Positions 1 to 10,667 of a stretch of 59,983 bases of DNA are shown piece after piece (the first letter of the stretch is position 1; each line of letters opens with the position of its first letter). Below the pieces are notes generated by a model. The model worked only from the letters and a program-made list of their open reading frames with translations. It had not been told where the DNA came from and made no database searches. This DNA is from Paulinella micropora (lineage: Eukaryota > Cercozoa > Imbricatea > Euglyphida), in contig BJOX01000339.1 of assembly GCA_009731375.1 (NCBI GenBank), positions 7,983 to 67,965 on the forward strand, written 5' to 3'. A program made the position numbers and the translations under genes.

Positions 1-84
1 AAAAAACAAGCAACAGCATACCAACAACCGAACATAAACAACAACCAGAAGAGAAAGCGGAAGAAAACAAACAAACACATCCAA

Positions 85-1137
85 GCTTCAAACTACATAA
101 CACAACAGAAGACATTGTAAACAAAACACTTAAAAACATAAACAGAGATAAAGCAGAGGACATATACAAAATAAAACCAACACTTATAAAAGACATGCAC
201 GCCTTCCTCGCACCTATACTCACCAACCTCTTCAACAAAGCCATAAATGAAAATAAATACCCAGACACACTCAAAACAACGAAAGTAATAACTATACAAA
301 GCCAGCGACACAAGCATGCCAGCCAACTACAGACCGATATCATTACTACCTATAATAGCTAAAATATTTGACACAATAATAAATAAACAAATAATGGATC
401 ACCTAACAAAACACAACATAATATCACATACACAATACGCATTTCGACCCCTAACTCAAGCACAACCATGACAGTCCAAACCATAATAAACCAAATACAA
501 AAACATAAAGATAAAGAAGAGCTAGTACTAGCTCTTTACGTAGACCTCTCGAAAGCATACGATACAGTAGAGCATTCAAAGCTACTAGACAAACTTCGAC
601 GAAATTTTAATTTCAACGAAGGTACAGTCCAGTTCTTTGCATCCTACTTCTCGAACCGCATTCAAGAAGTCCACACACAATATGCCAAGTCCCACAAACG
701 CACCATCACACATGGCATCCCACAAGGCAGCANNNNNNNNNNTCACACTCTCCACCACCTTCCTACTCTACATAAATGACATAATCAATATTATACAACA
801 AGGGACATATACACATATGCAGACGACACCACACTCATAATAACAGCTAAAAATCCTAAAAATCTACAAGAAAAAACACAAACAGAAATAACGAAATTAG
901 TAAACTACTTCCACTCTAATAACCTAGTACCCAACCCAACAAAAACAACATACACAATTTTCCATAAAACAAAACAAAATATCACAATAACAATAAACAA
1001 CCATACCCTCGATCAATGCCAACACGCAAAACTCCTAGGCATAACACTACAACATAACCTTAAATATGACCAACATATTAACAACATAATCCGTAAACTC
1101 CAACCCACAATCAACTCATTACTATATGCTAAAAAAT
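85..1137 (+). pseudogene. Non-LTR retrotransposon reverse transcriptase, decayed fragment
   Basis: Reverse transcriptase of a LINE-type element, which would copy element RNA at a nicked target. Visible in order: a PANYRPISLLP block near 320-350, a YVDLSKAYDTVEHSKLL block near 538-590 holding the first catalytic Asp, GIPQGS near 715-732, LLYINDI near 766, and a YADDT catalytic motif near 818-832. The blocks lie in three frames, so there are frameshifts near 290-320, 445-460 and around the 10-base gap at 733. The downstream part is lost in the gap at 1138, and no endonuclease domain is visible upstream. The coding strand is A-rich and C-rich, as in some LINE classes. The RT call is firm; the clade is not assigned. 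Confidence 0.85.
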
Positions 1138-1722
1138 NNNNNNNNNNNNNNNNNNNNNNNNNNNNNNNNNNNNNNNNNNNNNNNNNNNNNNNNNNNNNNN
1201 NNNNNNNNNNNNNNNNNNNNNNNNNNNNNNNNNNNNNNNNNNNNNNNNNNNNNNNNNNNNNNNNNNNNNNNNNNNNNNNNNNNNNNNNNNNNNNNNNNNN
1301 NNNNNNNNNNNNNNNNNNNNNNNNNNNNNNNNNNNNNNNNNNNNNNNNNNNNNNNNNNNNNNNNNNNNNNNNNNNNNNNNNNNNNNNNNNNNNNNNNNNN
1401 NNNNNNNNNNNNNNNNNNNNNNNNNNNNNNNNNNNNNNNNNNNNNNNNNNNNNNNNNNNNNNNNNNNNNNNNNNNNNNNNNNNNNNNNNNNNNNNNNNNN
1501 NNNNNNNNNNNNNNNNNNNNNNNNNNNNNNNNNNNNNNNNNNNNNNNNNNNNNNNNNNNNNNNNNNNNNNNNNNNNNNNNNNNNNNNNNNNNNNNNNNNN
1601 NNNNNNNNNNNNNNNNNNNNNNNNNNNNNNNNNNNNNNNNNNNNNNNNNNNNNNNNNNNNNNNNNNNNNNNNNNNNNNNNNNNNNNNNNNNNNNNNNNNN
1701 NNNNNNNNNNNNNNNNNNNNNN
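1138..1722. other. Assembly gap
   Basis: Run of N. It interrupts the reverse transcriptase fragment and ends at a poly-C tract at 1723, so gap size and flanking order are uncertain. Confidence 0.99.
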
Positions 1723-1732
1723 CCCCCCCCCC

Positions 1733-2115
1733 CCCTCTCTCTCTTTTACTCTTTTCTGTGAAAAAAGAAAAGAGAGGGGGGGGCCGCCACACATACGACT
1801 ACACCTTACAATTACATAACCATAACATAGCATAATAATATATATCACCGCGCAACATATCTAAGCCAAAAATATTAATTTTAATAACTATAATACAATA
1901 TCAACAACTTCCACCCCCCTCCCACCCCTTTTCTTCTTTTATTCTTTTCTAGAAAAAAGAAAAGAGAGGGGGGGGCCGCCACACATGACTACACCTTTAC
2001 AATTACATATCCATAACATAGCATAATAATATATATCCGCGCAACATATCTAAGCAAAAATATAAATTTTAATAACTATGATATAATATTAATACTGAGC
2101 CGCTGAATACTAATT
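1733..2115. repeat. Two tandem copies of a ~192-bp unit with an internal hairpin
   Basis: GGGCCGCCACACAT recurs at about 1782 and 1974, followed in both copies by near-identical AT-rich sequence (CATAACATAGCATAATAATATATAT, seen in two parts, then CGCAACATATCTAAG). Each unit starts with TCTTTTCT facing AGAAAAGA around an A-rich loop, so a hairpin can form next to a G-run. No coding potential is seen. This may be the 3' tail of the upstream retroelement or a satellite seed. Confidence 0.8.
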
Positions 2116-3115
2116 TAATATTTAATATCTTCCTTAATACGCTCAACTGAATAACTAGGTTCCCACCTTTGATAAAGGTATAACTTACTAGCTATACTTT
2201 TCACGTGGAAGTTCCCTGAGTCCAATTGTAAAAATTGTTCTCTCAATAAAAACGAAGAAGAGAGAGAGAGAAAGATAGATAGAGAGAGAGAGAGAATCCT
2301 GTCGAGCTATTTGGTAAAAATATAAATTTCTCGAATCTAGATCTTCCTCCTTACAATCTTCAACTAGTTCCTAGATTTTTATCATTTTTGCCTAATAGTC
2401 AAACATGATAAAATGAATTCACCAGCCAGCCAGAGAGAGAGAGATCGAGAGAGAGAGAGAGGGGGGGGGGGGATGGAGGTAACGCGGAACTTTGAAATGT
2501 GCATGCAGGCAAGGAAAACTTATACAGTACTACCATATGATTTTGCACAAAGAAAAAGTATACAATACTACCTCGCAAAAATCTCTACCTCTTTCAGTTT
2601 TGTAAACACATTGAATCGTTTCGAGGACTGGATAGTATATCTGTCTGGGGAGTCCTTCTCCGCTCAAGGAATGTCAGGGTATGGAAGTTACGTAGTGGAG
2701 ACGTGAGAAAAGGATGGTCCGAGCGTAAAATACGTGCACCCTGGTGCAAAAATTATTTTGGCATCCGTACATCCTTAATCTGCACTATCTTTTGCGCTTC
2801 TTTCTTGATAAACGAAAAATACTGGACCATGCCCGCAAAGGAATTTCCACCACTTCCACGAACCATTCAAGAAGCACCTGGCGACCAAAGTCTGTACCTT
2901 ACGTTCACACCAGAACTTCTTTTTGACATTATCGACTGAATGCTGTGCTCTTTTCCAATTCTTCAAGTCTAGGAATTTTTGAAAAGAAATGAAGTAAGCT
3001 GTAGGCCTTGTGGAACAAGACCCACAAGAAAGTGAAAGTGCGTCCCAACTATACTATACATCTACAACCTAAAAGTGCGCCTTCGCTCGGTTTGTGTTGG
3101 CGCCCACACACCATA
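2116..3115. other. Intergenic stretch, no gene recognised
   Basis: Contains GA-rich microsatellites at 2257-2295 and 2441-2473. Open frames at 2413-2706 and 2703-2939 have no recognisable domain and partly translate the microsatellite. It lies upstream of the host gene interrupted by the Polinton, so it may hold distal promoter sequence. Confidence 0.5.
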
Positions 3116-3325
3116 CCATATAAGTAATCGTTTCGCTTTACGTGTCATCAAACAATAACAATCAAACTTTCAAACACAAGAAAATCACTCAAGGCTCTAC
3201 CTACCCACCTACTATCTCCCTACCCTGTTGTAAGGCCATGATATCTGGATGATCCGAACACAACGTGGCAAGAGGCTTCCGTAAAGTTCGGCCCCGTCTT
3301 TGAAAAAGGGAGGTAAGGCGAAGAT
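3116..3325 (+). promoter_or_regulatory. Putative promoter and 5' leader of the interrupted host gene
   Basis: A TATA-like CATATAAG lies at about 3116-3123. The sequence from there to 3325 runs straight into the Polinton. Removing the Polinton and one GAAGAT copy places AAGGCGAAG directly in front of the ATG at 34494, with an in-frame TAA about 40 bases upstream, so the segment behaves as a 5' leader. The transcription start is not visible; the promoter call is inference. Confidence 0.35.
3320..3325. repeat. Left target-site duplication of the Polinton (GAAGAT)
   Basis: The hexamer GAAGAT immediately precedes the left inverted repeat and is repeated exactly at 34490-34495 after the right one. 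Six-base duplications are the known signature of Polinton/Maverick integration. Confidence 0.93.
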
Positions 3326-3423
3326 AGTAGTATAGGGTCGCACTTCGGCACACTTTTTCACGACATACCACCCCCGCCACCAGAGACACACACCGTTCGG
3401 CCCGCACGGGACAAAATGGCAAC
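3326..3423. repeat. Left terminal inverted repeat of the Polinton
   Basis: 98 bases matching the reverse complement of 34392-34489 with three mismatches. It starts with AG, as Polinton ends do. Similarity stops after GGCAAC at 3423. Confidence 0.94.
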
Positions 3424-3709
3424 GGACGGAAAAAGTGGAAACGGATAAATAAAATGATACAAATAGCTTTTCTCAACATTGAACACACTCACAGCTGTCA
3501 ATTTGCGAAAAAAGAAATATAACGGGTTTTGCGATTTTTCTTGATTTTTTTTTGTTGAAGTTTATGTTACATAGAAAAATGAAATAGAATTCATCAGCCA
3601 AAACTTCAATGTGACGTGTCGTTCGTTTCTGCTTCCTTTTTTACCAACCAAAAATCATAATTTCGTGTTTTTTGGTTCGTGAAAGTGGATGCTGGTCTTG
3701 TTTCTACAA
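3424..3709. other. Polinton subterminal region, no gene seen
   Basis: AT-rich sequence between the inverted repeat and the first gene. No motif beyond A/T runs is recognised. It probably holds terminal replication signals and the leader of the following gene; that is inference. Confidence 0.5.
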
Positions 3710-4159
3710 ATGTCTGACAGTGACGAAAATACACAAGAGGATGATCGTGTCATTATTGATTGGCACGATAGATATAAAAACCAAAACGAAACAAAAGTAA
3801 ATCGTGATAAGATAGCAACGGAGAATCGCTTACAGCTTCTCCAAACAAAAAGGGATTCATTAGATAATGAAATTGGGGAGTTGGAATATCGCTTGAATGC
3901 TATAAATGAAAGATTGGAAGTAATAATTGTAAATAAAAGAAAAAATGATGCAAGCAGTGCTCTAAAAAGGAAGAGAGCGGAAGAAGAAGAAAGAAGCAAG
4001 AAAGAACAAAAGCTTTTTGATACTTGGATGATAGCTAGGAGACAGCCTCTAAGTGCGAATGAGGAAATTTATGCTAGAAAAAAAATAAACTCTGGTTCTT
4101 CTTTTAATGAAGTGATTGAAGAATATAATGAACACTGTAAAAGAATAAAAACGAATTAA
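3710..4159 (+). CDS. Hypothetical charged coiled-coil protein (Polinton)
   Basis: About 149 residues, not recognised. I chose the ATG at 3710 (MSDSDENTQED) over the ATG at 3689, because the extra seven residues look like leader translation and an acidic start is more plausible. The N-terminus is acidic, residues 40-80 have heptad-like spacing of Leu and Ile suggesting a coiled coil, and residues 88-105 are Lys/Arg/Glu-rich and could be a nuclear localisation signal. The C-terminal half (WMIARRQPLSANEEIYARKK) looks folded. First rightward gene after the left inverted repeat. Intact, unlike most genes here. Confidence 0.6.
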   Translation: MSDSDENTQEDDRVIIDWHDRYKNQNETKVNRDKIATENRLQLLQTKRDSLDNEIGELEYRLNAINERLEVIIVNKRKNDASSALKRKRAEEEERSKKEQKLFDTWMIARRQPLSANEEIYARKKINSGSSFNEVIEEYNEHCKRIKTN

Positions 4160-4294
4160 TAATAATTGTGGTATTAACCACTAATGCCCCTTAACACACA
4201 GGGCGATATAAGTAGTGTGTATATATTTTATCCAAAAAAAAATTGTGCGAAAGCTCTCAAACATTCAAAGAAAATTTGTCTTATGTGCTTGTAG

Positions 4295-4782
4295 ATGGCT
4301 GAGCAGCAACCTCCTGCTGCTACTGACCCTGAAATGGAAGTAATCATTTCTATTTTTGTTTCTTTATTTACCTGCTGAATGATTATTTAGGCGCTGGCAG
4401 AAGGTGTTCAGGCGGTTAACGTGAATGTACCTCGCGAATTAGTGGGCAGGGGTGCTGGGCGTAAGAAGGGCGCAAAAAAAAAGGAGGCAGAAAAGCTGGA
4501 ACTCGAAACGCACCAAGAATGTTAGCAAATGATTATTTCGCTTCCATAAACAAAGAAGAAGGAACAGCTATCGTTTTTTCTGATGCAAAAGAAGGCAGAG
4601 TGTTTACTCCAGGATGGGGATACAAATCCGATCCCAAAACAGCCGAACTATATGTTGTAGCTTACACTGATGGTTCATATGCTCTTTTCAGAAAGTGTGC
4701 TAACATTCAGCCTATTTCAAACAACCACGAAATGGTTATAAAAATAGCATACAAAGCAGAGTTTAATGCAGGTGTTGAATAA
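4295..4782 (+). pseudogene. Hypothetical protein gene with one likely spliceosomal intron and a frameshift (Polinton)
   Basis: An ATG at 4295 opens a 15-codon exon (MAEQQPPAATDPEME). It is followed by a 51-base stretch with GTAATC at its start, a CTGAAT branch-like motif and TTATTTAG at its end. Read without splicing, it stops inside that stretch. Exon 2 continues as a Gly/Lys/Arg-rich linker. At a nine-A run (4474-4482) the frame is lost; shifting it joins a well-formed domain from about 4519 to 4782 (ANDYFASINKEEGTAIVFSD and onward). The domain is not recognised. The basic tail before a compact domain suggests nucleic-acid binding, which is inference. The A-run indel could be assembly error. 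Confidence 0.55.
4340..4390 (+). other. Putative 51-bp spliceosomal intron
   Basis: GT at 4340 and AG at 4389-4390, a pyrimidine-rich middle and a CTGAAT branch-like site. It contains an in-frame TGA, and its removal joins two open reading frames. Confidence 0.55.
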
Positions 4783-4921
4783 AATAGAAAATGATTGGTG
4801 AAAAACTTATTTAATGACTTAGCTTCCTGTATTCAATCAATAAACTATAAATCCATTATTTCTTTTTTCTTTCTAATCCGGTCACTACTACGAATGTTTT
4901 CCTGTTTTATATCTAATGACT

Positions 4922-5845
4922 TTAATAAGTGGCCTGTCTTTTTTTTTTAGTTGCTTCCTTTACCTTGTCTGCTAGTTGAGGTTTAACTTCTTCCTGTTCT
5001 TGTTCGTTCATTTTGGACTTTAATAATTGTTGAGGACTGACTAGTTCGTTTTCACCGAGTATTAACTTAAAGTCTTTCAGACCTTTTACTGTATATACTT
5101 TCTTTGAGTATTGAACATCACCCTTAGAAAAAACCGTTCTTTCTAGTTCTTTTCTAACGGTTGAGCCCTTAGGAAATTTATTAATAAGACCAGCCCTGTA
5201 TATTTCTTAGTCATTTTTCTTTTTACCATAATAGACTTCCATAGGTGTAGCCTTAATTGTATTATGGTATGTATCATTATAATTATCAACAATTTCATTA
5301 ATGTAAGGAACCCAAATAAAATCGTCATTAACTTCCCACATAAAATTTAAATCGTTTCTTATTGTTCTAATAAATCTATCTACTAAACCCATAGTTCGGT
5401 GGTCGCCAACTTCGTTAGTTGTATGTTGAATTCCATTCTCTTTGAAGTATTCTGCGACTTGTCCTTCATATTCACTGCCGTTGTCTGACGTAATCCTTTT
5501 AGGTTTCTGCATTTTTTTTAATCTTTCTAATACTTCACCAGTTGTTTTATTTTTGATCGGTTCAATCCAACCACGACGAGAATAAACATCAATCATTACT
5601 AATCCAAAATTGTAATTTTTGTTTCCTTTCTTAGTTGCTATTTTAGACATATCCATGAGGTCAATAAACACTTGGCTTAATGGTTCAGGCTCAGGTGCTA
5701 GTATAGTATTCTATTTTTTAGGATTCTTAGATTGATGGTGTATTTCAGAAGCTTCTTCAATTTTCTGTTTTTCAAGTTCTTCCTTATCTTGCGGAGACTC
5801 CGCCTCCGTTTCAGTATTTTGCGGATTGCTGTGCTTATGATCCAT
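4922..5845 (-). pseudogene. Polinton RVE-type integrase with two nonsense codons
   Basis: Retroviral-like DDE integrase, expected to insert the linear element. The leftward frame starts at 5845 and ends with TAA at 4924-4922, 307 codons in one frame. It is cut by TAG at 5713-5711 (codon 45) and TAA at 5209-5207. The core shows VFIDLMDM (Asp62/Asp65), TSDNGSEYEG (Asp121) and HRTMGLVDRFIRTIR. An Asp (156) stands where most RVE integrases have Glu, 35 residues after Asp121. After the second stop the same frame encodes a basic SH3/chromo-like tail (GSTVRKELERTVFSKGDVQY), as in Polinton integrases. Both stops are one C-to-T step from Gln codons. The start follows a CGTAGG hairpin and an A/T hairpin. 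Family assignment is firm; activity is very unlikely. Confidence 0.92.
5791..5808 (-). repeat. GCGGAG-type palindromic repeat inside the integrase N-terminus
   Basis: GCGGAGACTCCGC followed by CTCCG. On the minus strand it reads GGAGGCGGAGTCTCCGC, matching copies at 12907-12931 and 19630-19655. Here it lies in frame in the integrase coding sequence. Confidence 0.6.
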
Positions 5846-5846
5846 T

Positions 5847-5901
5847 GTAGGGACACCCTACGACCCGAATTTTTTTGGTGAAGCTTTTTTAAAAAAGGTT
5901 C
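5847..5901 (-). promoter_or_regulatory. Two-hairpin leader in front of the integrase
   Basis: Reading leftward: a palindrome of GAACC, T-run, A-run and GCTTC (5901-5880), then CACCAAAAAA, then GGTCGTAGGG/CCCTAC (5866-5847), ending two bases before the ATG. The first part recurs at 19598-19629 before another gene. The second part is a member of the dispersed CGTAGG hairpin family. The position suggests a role in transcription or translation; not demonstrated. Confidence 0.5.
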
Positions 5902-5926
5902 ATATATTGAAAGATTTTAAAAAGTT

Positions 5927-6454
5927 TCAAAATTTAAGAAATATCTTTGAAACATCATTGTTTTCTTTTTTTGACTTCTCTGGTTGTCCCGCATAAACAT
6001 TGACATTAACACGGCCAGTCTTCTTACCTCCTTTCTTAGGCTTGGGCTCTTCTTCCTCACTCTCGCTTTCGTCCTCACTCTCTTCTTCCACTTTCTTTTT
6101 TACCACTTTCTTCGCCTTCTTCTGTTTAGCTTTAAGTTTTATAATCGCAACCCGTTGGGCGACGATATCAACAAAGTCGTGTTCAACCTCTTCATCGCTT
6201 TCCTCACTTATCTCGCCATACGCTTCTGCGAGCGTAGCTCCGCAGTCTCTACCATCAATCATATCCTTCGCCAACTGCTTCTTAGTAATGTGGTCCATCT
6301 TTTCGTCATTGGTCATTTCTTTCACATTCTTAGCCTCTTCCTCAGCAAGTAGTTCCCTAGCCCTTTCAATCTTTCTCTGCTTAGCCTGGTTCTTCTTAGC
6401 CTCCCAACCCTTTTCAAGATTCTTCATCGCGACCTCTCTATTACCTCTTGGCAC
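5927..6454 (-). CDS. Hypothetical highly charged protein (Polinton)
   Basis: 175 residues, intact, opening MPRGNREVAMKNLEKGWEAK. The first half is Lys/Arg/Glu-rich and probably helical. Residues 115-150 alternate basic blocks and an acidic Ser/Glu block, followed by KPKKGGKKTGR, which looks nuclear or DNA-binding. No known domain. It lies leftward, just upstream of the integrase and in the same direction, so it could share its promoter region. Low complexity limits any homology claim. Confidence 0.6.
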   Translation of the reverse strand: MPRGNREVAMKNLEKGWEAKKNQAKQRKIERARELLAEEEAKNVKEMTNDEKMDHITKKQLAKDMIDGRDCGATLAEAYGEISEESDEEVEHDFVDIVAQRVAIIKLKAKQKKAKKVVKKKVEEESEDESESEEEEPKPKKGGKKTGRVNVNVYAGQPEKSKKENNDVSKIFLKF

Positions 6455-6566
6455 TTTATGACTTGTTTATATTATTATACAAAATAATATTATTTAGTTT
6501 TATTAATAAACGATTTTTTGGTAATTATGTATTAAACAAAACTACATTATAAGACATAAAAGGACA

Positions 6567-7158
6567 ATGCCAGACTATAAGCAAGGAAAGATTTATTCAT
6601 TTAGGTCTTACCAGACAGACCAGATTTATATACAACCTCTTCATAAAAGGTTATATGAACATAGAAGTTCAAATTTAAAGCGAAGAGCTAAATCATCAAA
6701 AGAAATAATAAAGTATCCAGACAATTATATTGAATTAATTGAAGAATATCCTTGTAATAATAAATATGAATTAGAACGAAGAGAAGGAGAAATAATTAGA
6801 CAGACAGAAAATTGTGTTAATATAAGAATAGCAGGAAGGACAATAAGAGAATATTATGTAGATAAAAAAGACGAAATAATTAAACAACAAAAATTATATC
6901 AACATTTAAATCAAGAAAAAGTCAAAAATACGAAAAAGAAATAGAGATAACAAGAAAAAAAAAAGCAAAAATTTGGAGGGAAGAAAATAAAGAGGAACAA
7001 AAAAGAAAAATAAAGAATGGAGAGAAAAAAACAAAATAAAAGTTGAATGCGGGTGTGGTTCGTTTTATTTAGAAAATGATAAATCTCACCATTTTATGAC
7101 ACAAAAGCATATTGATTTCGCAAATATGTATATAGGTCTAAAATCATTTGGGTTTTAA
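6567..7158 (+). pseudogene. GIY-YIG endonuclease-like protein with zinc finger, disrupted (Polinton)
   Basis: Starts MPDYKQGKIYSFRSYQTDQI; the N-terminal layout (GKIY, then YI, HKRLYEHRSSN) is that of GIY-YIG nucleases common in large viruses and polinton-like viruses. The segment that should read YIG-ST between YI and QPLHKR is missing about four residues, removing part of the signature. The frame breaks near 6930-6950 in an A-rich stretch. A continuing frame to 7158 encodes a C-terminal finger (CGCGSFYLENDKSHHF, then HID). A second GIY-YIG gene lies at 15943. The family call rests on the conserved pattern around the deletion. Confidence 0.7.
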
Positions 7159-7192
7159 ATGTTATTAGATATTAATTTTTTTTTTGTTGCTT

Positions 7193-7202
7193 AATATACG
7201 AA
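7193..7202 (+). promoter_or_regulatory. AATATACGAA motif before the fibre gene
   Basis: AATATACGAA ends one base before the ATG at 7204, after a T-run. The same decamer occurs at 18251-18260 before the other large virion gene. A shared late-type promoter element is plausible; two copies are weak evidence. Confidence 0.35.
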
Positions 7203-7203
7203 T

Positions 7204-10200
7204 ATGTCAGGTTCTTCATATAAGTCGCTATTAGGCTTGTCTGAAATTGCGGTGGATTCACTGGACATAAAAAACTTAGACTTAACGAACACTAATATTA
7301 TCGGCTTAAACACAGATAGGGTGCCAGAAGATGCTGACCCCGTAAACCTTTATTACACTGACGGACGATTTGATGCGAGATTATCTACCAAATCAACAAC
7401 AGACATTAAAGAAGGAAGCCGTTTATACTACACAGAGCAACGAGTAAGGGATAATGACGAAGTCAAAGCCTCAACTCAACACCGCTCTAATACTTCCAAT
7501 CCGCACCAAACCAGCCTTTATAACCTGATAGATACAAATTTAGTCGCACAAGCGAGCGGACAATACTTAACATACAACGATGTAGATTGCAAATGGAGGA
7601 ATACCGCCATCGGTTCAATTGACACACTCTCTGATGTAGTCATTACAGCACCAGTGGCGATGAATAGTTATCTAACATATAATTCGATAAACTGGGTAAA
7701 TAAAACATTTCCGATAAATGCTGATGAAACAGGCAATATTAGTATGGGAAGGAAGAATATAACAGGAGTTAATTTACTAAATACCAAAGATGTTGATGAA
7801 TGGATATTTGAGCACCAAGATAATAATAATAAGGTGTCAGCGAGTGGAAGTATAGACTCACATAGCGATGTGTCAATAACAGGCTTCCCAGCAGATAACC
7901 AACTGCTTATATATAGCACGGGGCAATGGAGAAACACCACACCACCCTTTCTTAGATTAGACGGGGGCGCTAAATATGAATGGTTATGCTATTTCTGGTG
8001 CTTCTACATATAATGGAATTAATCTCGCTAATCTCGCAGTTGATGGTTCGGTGGTTAAACTAACAGGAGACCAAACCATAGGAGGAATTAAAACATTTAG
8101 CAGTATAATAAATGCGAGTGCGGGGATTGATATGAAAAGCCAAAGCATAACAAATGTTAATCTTGTTGATGGTGTGGATGTTTCTGTCCTTGATACTTCG
8201 GTGGTTAAACTAACAGGAGACCAAACCATAGCAGGAAATAAAAAATTTGCATCTGTTTTAGAAGTAAGTGGTTCGTCCAATCCTACTACTTTTGATGGTA
8301 TCGGCATAGCCTTTGATACAAAAATAGGAATGATTGCAGCACAAAAAACGGCAACAGCGACTTGGTATCCGACACAAATAACGGGTTCGTATGTAGAGTT
8401 ATATTCAGGTAATACTTTAATTATAACCGCAACTGGCACTACACTCAATTTGAATGACAACAAAATAACAAACTTAGCCACACCATCAGCAACAACGGAC
8501 GGAGCAAACAAAAGTTATGTGGATACATTAGACGGGCAAAATGTGAAACTAACAGGAAACCAAACCATAGCAGGAATTAAGACATATAGCAGTGGTGTTG
8601 AAATAACTGGAAATTCAATAAACTCAACAACGAAAGGCACATTTATCGTTTTCAATTCTACCAGTAATATCGGGTCAATTGCTAGTTTGGATATGAACAC
8701 GGCAACATATTACAACTTTGAAATTTCTGCGAAAAAAATAAGTTTTATTATTGATGGGACGATTGTTTCGTGGTTTAATGCTACTGGCTTAGATTGTAAT
8801 AGCAGTCGGATTGTTAATCTGGGAGCACCACAAAATGCGAATGAAGCGGTAAATAGACAATATCTGGATGACAATTGTGTGAAACTAACAACAGACCAAA
8901 CCATAACAGGAAGTAAAGCATTCAACGGGACGAGCACTACTATAAAATATCTAACTTTAACGAACAATGCAGATTTTAATAATCAAACTATCACTAATAG
9001 TGGAAATATAACATATAATGGGGCGAGGATATTAAACCAAAATGGAGGAGATATATTCTTTTCACAGACATCAGGAGATTATCAGTATTTCTTATTTACT
9101 CTAAATACAGCTACGAGCGGAACCGCAGACCAAAGAGGTTATGTATTCACGAATGTAGCATTTGATGTAAAAGGGGCGGGACTCTATATTTCAAAACTGT
9201 TGGATAATAAAAGTGCTTCATCTGACATTGTCCGTTTTAACAATGCTGGCGGTATGCGGTTTTATGGTGCCTTAGATATGAACTCAAATAACATAACAAG
9301 TGCTGGAACAATAACGGGAACATCAATCACTTCAACTGCGGGGATATCAACAACAACATTAACGGCAAGCGACAAAATAACAACATCACTAACATCAAAT
9401 ATAAGTAGGCCAATAATTATAGGAAACACATCAAAATCAGTGAATGGGGCGACAGGTGGTTTAGAATTATACGGGACGGCTTCAAATATCGGAGGAGCAC
9501 ACTTACAAGCAATAACATCGGCGGATGCTTATCCAACGTTTCAATTATTGAACTGGACGCACGACAATGTAGGCTTAAGTTTTGATGCGTATTATGACGG
9601 CGCAAACTGGAAATCAAGTAATGCTGGTTCAAACTTTCAAATATACAAAAACTCAAACAAACTTGCTTTTAACTATAAATCAGGAATAACAGCAGGAAGC
9701 AATATATCATGGTCTGAGGCGATGAATATAAGCACTGCGGGCTTATTAGCAGCAAATGCGGGTATATCAACAACAACGGCAACTGCGAGTGGATTAATAA
9801 CAGCAAATGCGGGTATATCAACAACAACATTAACTGCGAGTGGATTAATAACTGCGAATGCGGGTATTACATACTCGGGGGTGCTAACAACCACAACATT
9901 AACCAGTGGAGCAAAGATAGGAATACAAGGAGGAACAGATGGGACAAATGCGAGAGGAATATTTATGTGGGAGACAGCAAATTCAGCATGGGGTATTTAT
10001 ATGGCATCCAATGGTGGAAGTAGATCATTAAGCGGTGGAACGGCACCAACAGGAGGTGTTGGAGGTGGTATATCTTCTTATGCCTTAAGATTTAGATGTA
10101 GCACAGGCTCAAATGAAGGTTTCATATGGGAAAATAACAATAACACTGCTTTAATGTCTTTGAGAGGGAGTGATGGTCAGTTACGGGTATTGTCTAATCC

Positions 10201-10667
10201 TATTCAATATTCAGACAGGAGAAAAAAAGAAGATATAAAGGAATGTTTAGGCTTAGATTTTATTAACAAGTTAAATCCAGTCTGCTATCGTATGATTGAT
10301 GACAACAAGAAACAAAGAACTGGTTTGATAGCACAGGAATTAGAAATCGTATTAACAGAATGGATATGCTAGATTTTGGCGGATTTATAAAAGAAAAATT
10401 ATGGTTCCGTGTCCAAAGCAAAGAGCGGAATACGAATTGAAAGGTGTGAGTGTTAATCCAGAAGATGTTAAATGTATTGATAGTGGTGATGTCGGTTATG
10501 GTATAGGTTATTCCGAGTTTATAGCCCCGTTAATTAAGGCCGTTCAACAATTATCAGAAAAGGTAGTTAATTTAGAAAAAGAAAATAAAACTTTACTTAA
10601 TATATTACAAGACCAAGCAAACCAATTAGCAGAACTAAGAACAGAAGTATTCCCCAATGCCCCCTAG
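7204..10667 (+). pseudogene. Long virion fibre with C-terminal S74-type self-cleaving chaperone, frameshifted (Polinton)
   Basis: About 1,150 residues in three frames: 7204-8013, 7976-10372 and 10401-10667. The shaft carries at least four repeats of the form VKLTGDQTIAGIKTF (near 8060, 8210, 8545, 8880) and Thr/Ala/Ser-rich repeats such as ISTTTLTASGLITANAG (9340-9860), typical of trimeric fibres. Near 10210-10340 comes the intramolecular chaperone signature: SDRRKKEDI, LNPVCYRM and TGLIAQELE. These match Peptidase_S74, which trims itself after fibre folding. A closing coiled coil follows at 10540-10650. Such fibres bind the host surface. The first break is at an A-run near 7973; the second region (10360-10400) needs more than one shift. 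The last bases overlap the next gene by 11 bp. Confidence 0.85.

Noticed and set aside
1013-1848. Frames of 200-260 residues
   Set aside because: Almost entirely N.
3201-3488. Minus-strand frame spanning the left inverted repeat
   Set aside because: Crosses the Polinton boundary and the target duplication, so it cannot be an ancestral gene.
3655-3999. Minus-strand frame of 114 residues
   Set aside because: Shadow of the charged coiled-coil gene on the plus strand; Ser/Phe/Leu-rich as expected for an antisense frame.
7984-9894. Several minus-strand frames opposite the fibre gene
   Set aside because: Antisense translations of the repetitive Thr/Ala/Ser shaft; no motifs.
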